NCBI GenBank assembly: GCA_973895155.1
Contig: OZ316892.1
Span: 23,622,001-23,686,000 of the forward strand
Length of the DNA: 64,000 nt
Reading direction: 5' to 3'
DNA from: Marsupella aquatica
Taxonomy: Eukaryota > Marchantiophyta
Numbering within the stretch: position 1 is the first letter of the stretch; the number at the start of each line of letters is the position of its first letter. This document shows positions 10,219-22,215 of this stretch, piece after piece. A program made the position numbers and the translations under genes. Under the pieces are notes generated by a model. That model saw only the letters and a list, made by a program, of their open reading frames with translations. It was not told the DNA's origin and ran no database searches.

Positions 10219-11902
10219 TCGTGCATTCTCGTGAGAAATATTCTTGGTGCATGGAACAAAATATTTGAAACAAAACGCGAAGTCTCTAATGATAAGCTCA
10301 AATCCATGCTGGGCCAGTCCTCTCATCGCATGGAGAGTCCTCTCATAGTGCTACTCGGATGGAGTTCCTCGACTCTCTCCCTTGGATTTCTTCCTGTTCT
10401 GATTGGAGTTATTATAGAGTTATGAATAGTGATTCTATGTTGGAGTTCCTCGGCTCTCACCTTGGTCCTTGCAGGGATTTCTTCTTTTTCTGACCCGACT
10501 TGTTCCCAGTGCGCACTATGCTTCTCTGTGCGGAATGCTTTCGTGAACTGGCCTCGACCATCGGTTATTCTTGAATTAAGAAATTCATTCATGAATCTAA
10601 GTTTAAAATATCACTAAATTAGGATGTGTTGTGTCCATCACACAAATCATCCAAAAAGTGCGAGCATGGATTGAGTGAAGTCACTTTACCAGCTTCTAGT
10701 CTGGTATCCTATACACAAACTGACTTGCTCACCACCATGGATGCTTATGTCCAATGCATGACGATGAACAGAAAGTTGTGAAGAAGTCAATTGCACACAA
10801 ATCATGGTCAAGCTCCAAAGAGTAGTCGAAACATCATCGCTTGGGACCAACAAATGCAGATATCTTGGATCTGATTAATTAGATTTCATTATCCAATTAT
10901 ATGGTCATAGGAAGTTTGTCAATAACATTCAATCATTATCCAATTATATGGTCATGGGAAGTTTGTCAATAACATTCAAGGAAATTACTGGAACCACCAT
11001 CTGGAATATGTATTTCATTATTCGTGTCAGTGCCTGTCCGCCTGAAATTACTTCGGTAATGCTTCTGTTATCAGTTTGAAATTTTATACTCGCCCTTCTC
11101 TCATTTCAATTGAGTATGAGGACTCGCAACCGACAATGAAAACTGTGGGTACAGAACCCAGTCTTGATCCGATTACTGCTATTCAGAAGTTATTGGACCC
11201 ACGTCAATAGAAGGCGTCCGGATTTAACGAAAGGTGCGTAAGTCAGTAGACATGCCCAGATGGAACCCTTCTGCACAGACGAAAGATCTGTCCACTATTG
11301 GTGCCTTAAAGTAATGCCAACGACATGAATGGCGCTTGCCCCTGGACACAAGTAAATAACGGAAATTGAAGCTGGATGTCTTCACAAAGACGTAAACAAA
11401 GGAGTTTTCTGCGCAGAGCCCCAAAATCTCCATTTTGCATAGTTTATGCTGTGCACAACTGCACCCCATTGTGCATATCATCTTAGTAGCTCCGTATCTG
11501 CAACAAAGATGGTCCTGAACAGGACTTTTAAGAATTAACTGTCTATAGTCTCGAGTTCCACAAAGGCGATTTCGGCAGAAAGCCTTCAAGGTATGTCTAC
11601 CTAGAGGACTAAGGATTGAAATGCCAAAATAATGTTGAATTTTTGAATAATGCTTTAAATACAATCCTACAAACCAGTGGCCACTTTAGACATCAACGAA
11701 AACATCCTGCGGGCCAAAGAATTTCTCCTCCATGGACAGGGTTTGAAAGAGGGTGAAACGTATCCACCTTATAGACATAAACTACCACATCACTTCGGCC
11801 AAGGACTTCCTCCTCCCTAGATAGGATTGTGAAAGGGTTAAAGGTATCCTCCTGATACTTTCATCCAAGAAACAGAGATACTCGCAGCCACATTCGAGTC
11901 CA
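10219..11902. other. Intergenic region and 3' side of LPAT2 gene
   Basis: No supported gene. Open frames such as 11224-11664 minus lack recognisable content. The final few hundred bases probably include the 3' UTR of the minus-strand acyltransferase gene. A 47-bp tandem duplication is listed separately. Confidence 0.5.
10887..10980. repeat. 47-bp tandem duplication
   Basis: Two adjacent units start CATTATCCAATTATATGGTC at 10887 and 10934 and differ by one base (ATAGG versus ATGGG). Confidence 0.93.
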
Positions 11903-14900
11903 TCATTTCTCCTTCTTGACTTCTGAAGTGCTTTCCTGTTGATTTTGACTCATTTCTGACTTGACCTGATTGATTTGAGAGCGTTTATTTCCTCTGGGAC
12001 CCTTAGAGCGCTCTGCTTGAGAGGCTGCAATTAGGACTTCTAGGACCACAGCAACCACCAAGAGTCCTCCAGCAACCCATAAAAACCCACGCCAAGTTGA
12101 TAGTACGTTCCACATGAGATAGACGGACCCCGTTAATAAGAATGTTGCCCATCCAATCACAATCTGCACACGGAGTGGAACGGGTCAGGTACCACACATT
12201 CTCAAAATGTCACAGAGTTGCAATAAAGGCTTCTACATCTCGATCTGTGTACAAGTCCATGTATATACCAAGAGTGGACCCCGCATTTTCGCAGCAGGTT
12301 GTAACAACTCATCCCCAAACGTGTTGGTTTTGTTGTGCTCGTCAAGTTCTTTATCCTGACCAAAACATCTCAGAACAGAGTCAGAATTCCCAGACAGATT
12401 GCCACAGTTCTACAGCATCCGTCTCACTAATGTAAGGTCACTATGACAAAACAAGCCAAGGCAGCAATATCACTCTACTATCCAAGTCTTATCTAACTTC
12501 AAAACATTTGCATGCGGGATCACGTTCACAGGTACCTTCGTCACGAATGCCTCTTTGCACCAGTTAGCAATTCCCTCATCAGTTGTGGGCAGTTGATCCA
12601 TGGGAACTCGTTTGACTTTGACATGGACCTGTAAAACCCAAAAAGCTAGCCTCAGTAAGAAACATTGACGTACATACCCACAACTACGATATCTTGAACA
12701 AGATACAGTGCGACACTACGCATCTCTGAGAAGCATGAACTCAGGCTGATGGGTCGCTAACAAGAAATTAGGAGCCATGAACCAGCCTGCAATAAACCTT
12801 AAATCATTGAGCATTTTAAGAATTTTAGTTTACAACTGGAGACACTGGAGGCAATCTGGTGAGAAATAATGCAAAATGCATGAATTGACTTTTCATACCA
12901 CAGAAGGAAGTCCTTTCAGAATGCGAGACATATTGGGCTCTGGAGCCTCGGTAGAAATAGCAATTGTCATGTCATAAACCGCAGGCACAAAATGTCCCAA
13001 GTTGTCTATAGCTGAAACAAAGCCCTGCACAAAGAGAATTTCTAGTCAGACCAGAAATTTAGCAGCCAAATTTCCAAACAAACACAAAACTTCAGCACAT
13101 GTGGTAGCAAGGAATTAATAAAAAATCACGGAATCTCAAACACTCCTACGATAGGATGCAAATATAAGACTTCCAGGGATCATTGTCTAGGAACCAACCT
13201 TTGTGCGCGGAATTAATACATTCTGTGGAATAGGCATTCCAACAGACGCAGCGTACTCCTGAGCAGCAGCCAGCTTGGTTTGTGTGAAGCGAGTTCCCTC
13301 CACAAAGAGAGCTAACCAGAAAGGCCTTGGAAACCCTTCCAGATTACGATAGCCAGCCTTCAAGAACAAATCCGATATATTACACTATCTAAAAAGCTCC
13401 GTTTGCTTCAAACCCATATGTATCCATGACATTTGAGACGGTGGCATTTAATTTATACAAATCATAAATAGTTTCACTCGTTCTTCAGCTATGTTTTCTT
13501 TTCAAGGACCTTCCATGTAAGGATTAAAAACGTGTAATTAAACATTATACAGATGAAGCCCCGATTCGTTCAAAAATTATGCGACACTCTTCCGGAAAGT
13601 CACATATTAGACATTGAGCTGAGCTTGCTTGTATGCATGGGCCTTCCAATTATGTGCCACGATACTTTCATAGATATGCAGGGCTGTCCGCAGATCGCCT
13701 TAGAGCATCTAAACTGCATACTCTTCCATCAAGTAAGCAATTGACTTATTCTCACTCTCCTGTTAAACAAGATAGTTCCTAGTCATGACTAAGACTTTTC
13801 TGATATTTTTCTTGGATGAATTGATATATTCTCACTCTAGATGAGTAGAGAAGAGAGGTACAAGGACCAGGAAGCTCTTCATCGATCTTCCTAATTGTTG
13901 TTTCCGGAAACGTTCGTTCCAGATTGAGCTGCATTGTCAATCACTGGATAGCAATGCCAATTTCATGTGTTTCTTTTTCCAACTAGATGTCCATGTCAAA
14001 CCAAGTACATCACTCTCAACACCAGTCTTTGGACACATATAGATATGATTTCGGATGCACCAAAAAAGCCCGTACCTTGAGAGTCGTCTCATCTTTAGCC
14101 CAATTTCTTGCCAAGAATACGTACTCTGAGAACCACATGGACCAACCGATTACCTGCCAAAATAGGGGTTCACGTCTTAGCAACTATTGAACAGCAAAAG
14201 TAGACTGGGTTTCAAAGCCAACGATCACCTGATCAATCTCACGATCCCTTTTTCTTTGCAAACTCTAAGCATGTGAGACTCATTCTTGCAGAAATACAGT
14301 ACAAAAGGGAAAGAAAGGACGGACCGGCAGGTATTTCACGGATTGCTTCATGATAGCCCTCGTGCCACCTAGACATCCGCCCCTCTGCAGTACAGCAATT
14401 ATCACCATCCGGAACATTAGCAAACTTGGAAACAGGGGGCTCTAAATCAACTACAATCCCATCTAGACTGCAGATTCAGCTTGAACATTTTATACTGGAC
14501 TCCAAACCAGATGTACGTCTCCAAGCTACTGTCAATCACGTAGGCCCTTCTAGGACACTGTGAGGTACCTAATGAGGTACCACGGTAATCTGTGGGGACA
14601 CCTGTTCAATCCTACATACTGAGCAAGTCCTTAGAATATAATGGCAGTTGTAAATGGATCCCCTGAAAATGAGGGACTACAGCATTCATGACACATTTAG
14701 AAGGTCAAAGCAGAGTAAAAGCCAATAAGTCAAACAGAAAACACACCTTGGCTAGAAGCCAACCTACAAGCCAATCGATATCACTCCTGTGGTTACATAT
14801 GAGTAATGCATGTTCCTTGCCTGTCAAATGTACAACAGCATTTGAGCGGCAAAACCACAAAACTGAACAGAAGGTTTGCACATTATCAATTTATTGTACT

Positions 14901-15682
14901 GTTGACGACCCTACAGTGCTGCTCTCAATTCTCCCGCCAGTCCACTTCCAAGCAGAGCAACTCAAAACCCACATAAATCAGTGAGCGTCATGAGTTCTTC
15001 TTACCCATCAATCGCAGTGTCTCCGGATCTGTATATACTTTAATCTGGATGTAATCACAAAGATAACCATAAGTACGATGATCACTACGGATAGCCAAAA
15101 ACACGCGGCTACTATCACAGATGACTAGAATTGCTAGACACTTTATTTTCCCCCAATGAAACCGTGGCGATTCCGAATGAAAAGGCAAGCTCGTGAGGAG
15201 AAAATGAGAATCATCACCGACATACGCAGGATATCGATAATAGCAGCCTTGACAATAGGCGAACAACGACAGCGAGAGACATGGAATACCTTGACATCTG
15301 CCCACCATTCTAGCAGCCAAATAAGCTCCGACCATAACAAATCCGTGAGCATGAAATTCGCAACTCTGTAAGCCTTCTTTGAGAACAAGAGTAGTACCAA
15401 AGTAAATACCTACAAAAAGCACGCACAGTTGTTACTGGGACAATTACTTGGGAAGCAAGAAGCGAGAGCTTGATTAATTCCGACAGCATATCAGAGAAAG
15501 AAAAATACCCACAGCGTCACTGTCAAGCTCTGTGACATTCATTCCGTCCCATCCTAAACATGCCAGCAAAAGGACAACATGAGGTGCGATAAGGCTGAGC
15601 AAAGAACCTGGACTGCATTAACAAGAAACCCAGAGATGAGAAACATTAGCCCCAGTGGCACCGCAGCAGCTGAGAACGCCAT
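11903..15682 (-). CDS. LPAT2: 1-acyl-sn-glycerol-3-phosphate acyltransferase, LPAT2 type
   Basis: An ER enzyme that acylates lysophosphatidic acid at sn-2 to give phosphatidic acid, the precursor of phospholipids and triacylglycerol. Eleven exons, read on the minus strand and all joining in phase: 15608-15682, 15290-15409, 15005-15044, 14747-14820, 14325-14384, 14076-14153, 13199-13357, 12899-13024, 12536-12628, 12269-12355, 11903-12163. They give 390 residues, the usual plant LPAT2 length. Visible motifs are an N-terminal membrane segment (about 8-25), NHRSDIDW with catalytic His89 and Asp94, the FVEGTRFT substrate motif (167-174), IPRTK (198-202) and two hydrophobic stretches near 306-350. 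It ends in the charged KKEK tail typical of the family, a possible ER-retrieval signal. The start [11 protein letters not shown] aligns with plant LPAT2 N-termini. The exon 5 donor (GTCCGT) is weaker than the others. Confidence 0.95.
13703..13718 (+). repeat. Solo Harbinger-like terminus in LPAT2 intron 6
   Basis: TTAGAGCATCTAAAC resembles the TTA + GAGCATC ends of the Harbinger element and MITE further along the window. I found no matching opposite end nearby, so it may be a fragment or chance. Confidence 0.2.
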
Positions 15683-16324
15683 CACTCAGTATGGGCGACC
15701 AGTCCGTGAACCCTCTTTTGCCAAATTCTAAAATCTTGTTGAACCCAATTCGGAATCCCTCATCCGCTCCACAAAATCCTTCGAAGAGTCCCCCCAAGAT
15801 CTACCGATACACTGTCTCAGCTGAGATCACCTTCTCAACCTACTGTAGCAGCTCTCCTCGCGCAATGAAACCGGAGCGAAAAGACGCCCGTCGGATCAAA
15901 TCCAAGGACTAAATCCCTCTCAGGTGGCAACAAGACAGAGCACAAGCCCCTTCAGGTGAATAATCGCCGCTAAAGAAAGCTCAGAAGACCACCAATCAAA
16001 GCAGCCCGTTGGAGACCGCTCTTCTGCTCAGCAACCCACAATTCCAGATAACATCCAATCGTCCCGTCCTTTCATTCGATTGTTTGTCAGCGACTCCCTC
16101 ACAGTTCACTCTACTTACTAGCCTCCAGCGAAGCCAAAGCAGAGCAAACCCCAGTAGCTCGCGCTCCTCCTGCTCAACAATTCCCCTTGCCTCGGTCCAG
16201 AGTCCAGACCAACCCACAGCAGCACGCAATATTACCCAGCTGCAACAACAAAAAGCCCACACGCCTCGAATGAAATTACTCTACTCCGCAAATGTCAGCC
16301 CCACATCGCTTTCTTCTACACATC

Positions 16325-16560
16325 ATAGCATTAACCTTTCCACCAGCACCACCGCCGCCGCCTCCACCATCACCACAGCTCCCCTCACCTCCTCACCTCA
16401 CACTTGCCGAGTCCCCTACTCCGGCCCCCACTGAATCTCTCGACAAAATCGATAGCAGACAGCGAAAACCTCATCCAAATCACAGCATTGTTTCTTCCTC
16501 GAGCTCTTCCATTCATCCATTCATTCATTCACTTCACTTCACTACACTACACCCCCACCT
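16325..16560. repeat. Simple-sequence rich leader/promoter of LPAT2
   Basis: CACC/CCG triplet runs around 16340-16400 and CATT/CACTT tetra- and pentamer runs around 16510-16550 give a CT/CA-rich tract, GA-rich on the LPAT2 sense strand. Such tracts are common near plant transcription starts. Confidence 0.6.
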
Positions 16561-17228
16561 TGCAGGCATCCCTCTTTGCCCACTGAACTTACGTCCCGGA
16601 GACAACACCCAACAGGTTCCCCTCAGTAACCCCAACCCCCACTAGTCCATTACACACGGAACGACGATGGGATAGTGTAGAGTACTAGAGTGGGGCCGCG
16701 GCGGGAGCGCACCTCTGGTGGGGCCCTTGTGGGAGCGAGTCGCCCCCTCTCTACTCAAGTAGTAGAGTGCAATGACCTCTCTCTAAACCCCGTCCCCCCC
16801 TCCCGCCCCCCCAACGACCCACAAGATGCAGCCGAAAAGGTCCTCTATCATTAGCGGCGTCCCTCCCTCCCTGCAGGACGCTGTCCCTTGCTGTCCTTCC
16901 CCTAAGTCCGTTAATGTTATTAATTAATTAGACTGAAATTACGACTGCTCCCAGATTCTGTACCCAGAATCAAGGGAACTCCTGTGGACCGTCCAAGTCA
17001 CAGATCTACCGCTTATTTACCGATCCTCCGGTGCAATCCGAGGCTCCCAACTGTCATGTCGCTGTTTGCAGGAAAAGCGTGAAAGGGAGAGACCCCAATA
17101 AGGCGGAGGGGAGAGCTCCCGAATTGGAGTTTCTGTGTCTGTTTTTTAATATAAGTGAAGGCGACGATGCGCCGACTTCTCGAATTGGAGTAATTCATTT
17201 TTTTTATTGAGGTACATTCTGCCGTGTA

Positions 17229-17370
17229 AGTGCAAGGCCTCGAGAACAACGCCCCAGCCTTGCAGTTAGAAACGTTTTGCAGAAGAGTAGGTCTTTTTCT
17301 TTTCACTCTACGGTCATTATGTGCAAAGACCTCAGGACCAACGCCCCGCCTTGCACTTAAAGACGTTGAC
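17229..17370. repeat. Degenerate direct repeat, unit about 50 bp
   Basis: GTGCAAGGCCTCGAGAACAACGCCCC..GCCTTGCAGTTA (about 17229) is echoed by GTGCAAAGACCTCAGGACC..CGCCCC..CCTTGCACTTA (about 17319), roughly 90 bases apart. Confidence 0.7.
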
Positions 17371-17439
17371 GTTTTTAAGTATTTAAGATATCAAGAAGAT
17401 TCCTTATCTAATTTTCCTACATTGTTTTTTGACCACTAA

Positions 17440-17610
17440 ATTTCCCTAGATTTAAGGATGATGGCTAGATTTTGGCTAATGGGGTCCTGGTTGGGTGTGA
17501 AATTGGCTTATGGACCATAGAAAACCTCGCAACTCCTCTAAAGTGGGCGAGACTGCTAAAAGAGGTGGAATGTGACAAATTTTTGCCACTGAAAAATGTT
17601 GTTCTGCACT
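17440..17610 (+). repeat. Dispersed repeat family, plus-strand copy
   Basis: CCCTAGATTTAAGGATGATGG, TTGGCTAATGGGGTC, AGAGGTGGAATGTG, TGCCACTGAAAAATG and GTTCTGCACTATGC occur in the same order as in 55980-56165. The two copies are recognisable over about 170 bases. Confidence 0.65.
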
Positions 17611-20600
17611 ATGCAATAAGTGCAAGTGAACGATTTCTAGCATCCATCTAATATAGCACTATCAAAACTTGAAAGCTAAGAGAAGGGCCTACAGTCTAAA
17701 GTGAGACCTAGGCCATGACTCGGGGGTTGGGGGTGGAACTGGAAGCGTGAGGGTTCACAAGCACCATCTACAGTATGTATGAGCTTGCAGGGTGGCAGTG
17801 ACCACCTATATATGAGCAAAGCTAAACTTACAAGCAAAGCTTTTGCCAAGTGAGGGTGACTTTATAAGATGTGGGGGGCACTTCTGACTTTTTTCACCAA
17901 TTAAAGCCAATGGGAGGGCCACTTCTTGTTCTAAGATAAACTCAAGACCATACATCTTTTGAGATGAAGTTAAATATATATAAATCCATTCAAGTAAAGG
18001 AGAAAAGGTTTGGGAATGTCTGGACCACCTTTGGAGGTGGTCTAAAATTCTAGACAGAATAAGCCGTCTACATCAACATTCTCTTGGCCCCACCGATTGC
18101 CTTGTAGGATTGCTAGATGATATACCTCAATGGGCCTCCAGTTTTTGTAAGGCCAATTGCAGACAAACCCACTCATTACATGGTCCAGATTTAATATCAC
18201 GGGGAATAGAAAGAACCAAGGGCCCCTACCTCTTGTAAAGCCACCCTCAGAAATAGGGTAATCTTTAACTTTTTGGCAAGTTTGTCACACTGGCAAACTC
18301 CCCCCTCTTGCAGTGGGAGAGGTGGCAAATGGGCCCAGTATGTCCTCGCTGTCACAGTCAACCAGGTTACTGGCAGCTCCCAATATGTCCCAGTTGACTG
18401 ATGTGGTAGATGACTGGCAAATGCAATCAAGCACATGTTGAACTACTGACAAATGCTTCAAAATATAGACATGCTTCATTGGAGAATTCTTATCCAACAA
18501 GCCCCATGCCCATGCGTTGTACAGAAATGTCAAGGTGAGAAAAGATGTCAATGTGAAAAAATGATCATGACATTAAAAAACAATGTGGAGGAGAAAAAAG
18601 ATGTCGAGATGAGTAAAAGACGTCAATATGAGAACAAAATTATGTCAAGGTGATGAAAAGATGTTGGGGAGAGAAAAAGATGTTAAAATAAGAAAATATG
18701 GCAAGAAGGGGGGGGGGGCAAGAATACTAAAGCTTCATGAGGTAGTACGTTGTTGAGGCATCTTATGTATCATCCCAGCCATAGTCATTGTGGTTGTGTT
18801 AAGCACCCATGCCTCACACATAAGATGTCATTGTATAAAAGATGTTGTGGAAAATAATTAGTTGCATAAAAGTTGTCATTGCCTAAACGATGGTGTGGCC
18901 CAACCCAGGAAAGACAAATATCTATTTTAGCAAAAATTTGGAGGGTCCACCTGCACAAAAATATAAGAATATATGGTTTAGGATGGGATTTAATTTCTAG
19001 CTATAAACTTTAATCATGAAAAGATGAAAACAAAATTCAATTGTTTTTATAAAAGATGTCTCCTTTACTTGAATGGATTTACGTATACTAAAAAAAATTG
19101 CACTTCAGTCTTGAAGTACACTGGTCAATAAATAATACCACAAATAGTGACTAATTAATTAGTTTGGAACAAAAGGGAAAAGACACACACAAATGACAAA
19201 GGAGAAAACAAGGTATAAAAAGGAAATGAAAGGGAACAAAAGCCACACAAAAGACAAAATGCGGAAAAGGTACTTTACAGAAAAGATATGAAAGGGGATA
19301 GTATCCAGAGGTATGTATTTTTCCGAATCCAGGGTCACAAAAAGAAGTCCTTTAAATCTAATAGTTGGGATTGATTCCGGCCAATTCTATTTTCATAAGC
19401 AGACGATGCCTACAAAAAGAGGGGAATCGTGTATTATAGTGTGTAGATGAACTTGAGAATGAACAGAACACCAAGAACCTTCCAATCAAGAGTGATGCCC
19501 TACAGAAAATGTGCCAACATCTGCAGATCTCAGGGCAGATCTGCAAGATGTTACTTTGCTACACCTCGTACCCTTGAGATGGCCAACATTTAGATGGATA
19601 AGGGATTCTTTCTTTATAGATGTCAATCCTGCAAAAGTGAAAGGGCTTCAGAAACTCAAAACAGGGAAGGTGTATGTTCTTATTGACGGATATTTTTGTT
19701 CTTTTGTTGCAACTTGCCCTTAGGTGCCACCATTTCATGATGGTTATGGCTGTTAAAGTTGTGCAATCCATACAAAACTGTCAAATGTAGATCGCTTATT
19801 TCTACTACCCAATCTTAAATCACAACTCAAATGATTGATTTGGTCATGACAGAGGGCATCCAGCAAAATAGTCATACTTGAACTTGTTCAATGTTTAGAC
19901 TTTTCATTGGTTAATCCTGGCTTTGGGTGGGTGAGGGCAGGTCCTATTTTCTATCTATTGTTGTGCATTATACTTCATACTCTTTGTGTGACATTGTGGC
20001 ATAGTGGACCCCTTGTGTGAACTATTCTTTCTATTTAAAAGAAACTAAATTAAGTATGCCAATTTTAAGATTTTCAAATGTGTGCATGTAATATGCACTA
20101 TTGTAAAGTATTCTTGGAGTTCCACTGCCATGCTAGTGGACAATCTGTGCAAAAAAAGTGTAATACCAATTTAAGGCTCTGACCCCCTCCCCTATACAAT
20201 TTTTTTTAGAAAAGGTTTCATATTAGTTATTGTATTGAAATAAGGGTTCAAAAATTACAATGTGAGATTGGATTGTTTGACAGAGTGTATGTTCAATTGA
20301 TAAGGATGTCACAAATATCCCAAACAATCCCACATAGTGACTATGCTTCCAAACAGTAAAATTGGGTCAAGAAATGTAGTCATCAAGCTCCTTGATTCAC
20401 TGGCAAACTTTCTGGCAAAGGGCAGAAAATGGCTCTCAAATTCCCTTGTTTAAGGTAGAACAAGTCCAAAGAATGGAGATGTGGACTCAAGGCAAGATGA
20501 AACAGCAATTCACATTGAGAGGTATGTTTGAGCTTGCAGAAAGTTATCCAATCAATTCGAAACTTGAGAAATCTTTGAAATAACAAACACTCAGATCTTA

Positions 20601-21159
20601 CATTAAAGCCTTGGAGATTACGCACAGATGGAGCACTACCCCTCCCACACCAGGCTCTTCATGTTGACGATTGGGAGGGTTTTAGTTTTTCAGCTCTTGG
20701 TTGTTTATGGGTTGGGCTTCTTGTGGGGTCCTTTGGGCTTTTTGGTCCCCCTTGATTGAGTCTTTTGTTAGGCATTTACTCTGAAAGTCTTAGGTTATGA
20801 CTGTAATTGTAGTTAGGGCTAACCATAGTCACATACTTGGTTAGGTTAGTCATGTTGCACACTATATCCCTAAGCGGTGTTTGCTTGGATAAAATGAACT
20901 TAGGCTCATTCTTAGAGAACCAGTTGAGAGATAAGGAGAACTTATATTGCAGAGATTCGGTATGATCGATGGGCCTAAAATGTAGTAAATCTCTTGTGTG
21001 TTCCTGTGTATGTAACCTCAGATGAGATGAACTACGTATCTCTCTATGTCAACTACTTGTGCGTTAAATGATCATGTGTTTGTCGTTGTGAATGTCCTAT
21101 TTGCTTAACATCTTTTGCCTGACGGATCATGTGTCCTTGTATGAAGATAATTGTTTAGG

Positions 21160-21770
21160 GCAGTTTGCACACAAAATCTCTCAAGATTGGTTTGATTTTT
21201 TGGTGTGGAGCACAAGCCTTTTTATTTGGTGTCCCAATAGTGAGCAAAACTTTATGCTCAAAGACTAGAGCAAATTTTAGGGGATCATATTTTTTGGGCA
21301 GTTTCAAGTACACACAGAGTCCCTCAAGACTGGTTTGAATTTTTGGTGTGGAGCAGGGGCCTTTTTATTGGGTGCATGAGAAGTGAACAAAAATCTATGC
21401 TCCAAGAAGAGAGCAAAAATATTAGGCAATCATGAGTTTTTTTGGCAGTTCTGAATACACACATGGTAGTTGTAATATTTCACGTTGTATTTTACAGGGC
21501 ATTTTGGACGATCCTACCTTGATGAAGATCTATATGGCCCCTTTATTAACATTCTCTTCTACTTTTACTAAAGTTTGTAAGCCTACAAATCTCCCGCGTG
21601 CACTAAGGTCCTGTTTCGTGAGCATTATGGGGTCCCATAATGCCCCTCTGAACAGGACGTTGCTATATACATGGTTTGATTTTTTGGTGCGGAGCACGGG
21701 CCATTTTATTTGGTGTCCGAGAAGTGAGCAACAATTCATGCTCCGAGACGAGCGCAAAATTTTTAAGCCC
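21160..21770 (+). repeat. Three-unit tandem repeat, third unit interrupted
   Basis: Units of about 140 bases begin GGGCAGTTT (near 21158 and 21297) and GGCAGTTCTG (21444) and share GGTTTGATTTTTTGGTGTGGAGC, CCTTTTTATTTGG and GTGAGCAA..ATGCTC. The third unit is split after CACACATGG (ending 21466) and resumes at CATGGTTTGATTT (21671). About 205 bases of unrelated DNA between them carry a fold-back structure. Confidence 0.8.
21467..21675 (+). mobile_element. Candidate insertion carrying fold-back family member 3
   Basis: The segment interrupts the third unit of a tandem repeat and is bounded by ACATGG on both sides (21461-21466 and 21670-21675), a possible target duplication. Near its 3' end an eight-base outer inverted pair (GTCCTGTT 21608-21615, AACAGGAC 21651-21658) encloses GCATTATGGG..CCCATAATGC (21622-21643). 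The structure and the following TATATACA match the copies near 4553 and 8560. No coding frame is present. Confidence 0.5.
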
Positions 21771-22177
21771 CGGTCCGGTTTCTGCTCCAGCCCCATTATT
21801 CGAAGGGAGCCCCGGCCCGTTCCACTTGAGGCAGAAGGAATTCCACAAACAACAATACACTAGCGAAATTGCGGAAAGAGGAGCGAAGCGAAGGAGAGCA
21901 GTAGGGAAAAACTCGTGTCCAACACGAGAGAACCCAAGAGCGAAGAGAGCAGAGGGAAAGGAGGAGGAAAGGAGAATGGCAGATGCTTGAAGCGGACGCT
22001 GTCGATGAGGAGGAGGAGACGACGGGATTGAAGGAACGGAAGGAAAGGAGGAGAAGAAGAGAGGGCGACGGAGGAGGAGGAGATTTTGGTCGTTTGGTGA
22101 TGGTGAATGTGGTGGAATGAAATAAACACGGAGGAGCAGAAGTGTAGGGATTGAGTGATTGCTGCTAGCTAAGCTCG

Positions 22178-22214
22178 AGGGAGGAGGAGGGAGGGAGGGA
22201 GGGAGGGGAGGCAG
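22178..22214 (+). promoter_or_regulatory. GGAGG-rich tract in SEC24 leader
   Basis: A run of GGGAGG units directly precedes the SEC24 start codon. GA-rich tracts are common in plant 5' leaders. This one could also form a G-quadruplex in the transcript and affect start selection; that is inference. Confidence 0.45.
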
Positions 22215-22215
22215 G

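Larger units (their letters stand above)
15683..22215. other. Large intergenic region between LPAT2 and SEC24
   Basis: The first kilobase upstream of LPAT2 is pyrimidine-rich on the plus strand, with CATT and CCA microsatellites near 16330-16560, and fits a leader/promoter of the minus-strand gene. C tracts lie at 16793-16812. From 17 to 21 kb the sequence is AT-rich, with repeats listed separately, a poly-G run near 18708-18718 and AAAGATGTC-type iterations at 18535-18680. The last 350 bases are purine-rich, fitting the SEC24 promoter and leader. No coding gene is supported. Confidence 0.5.
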
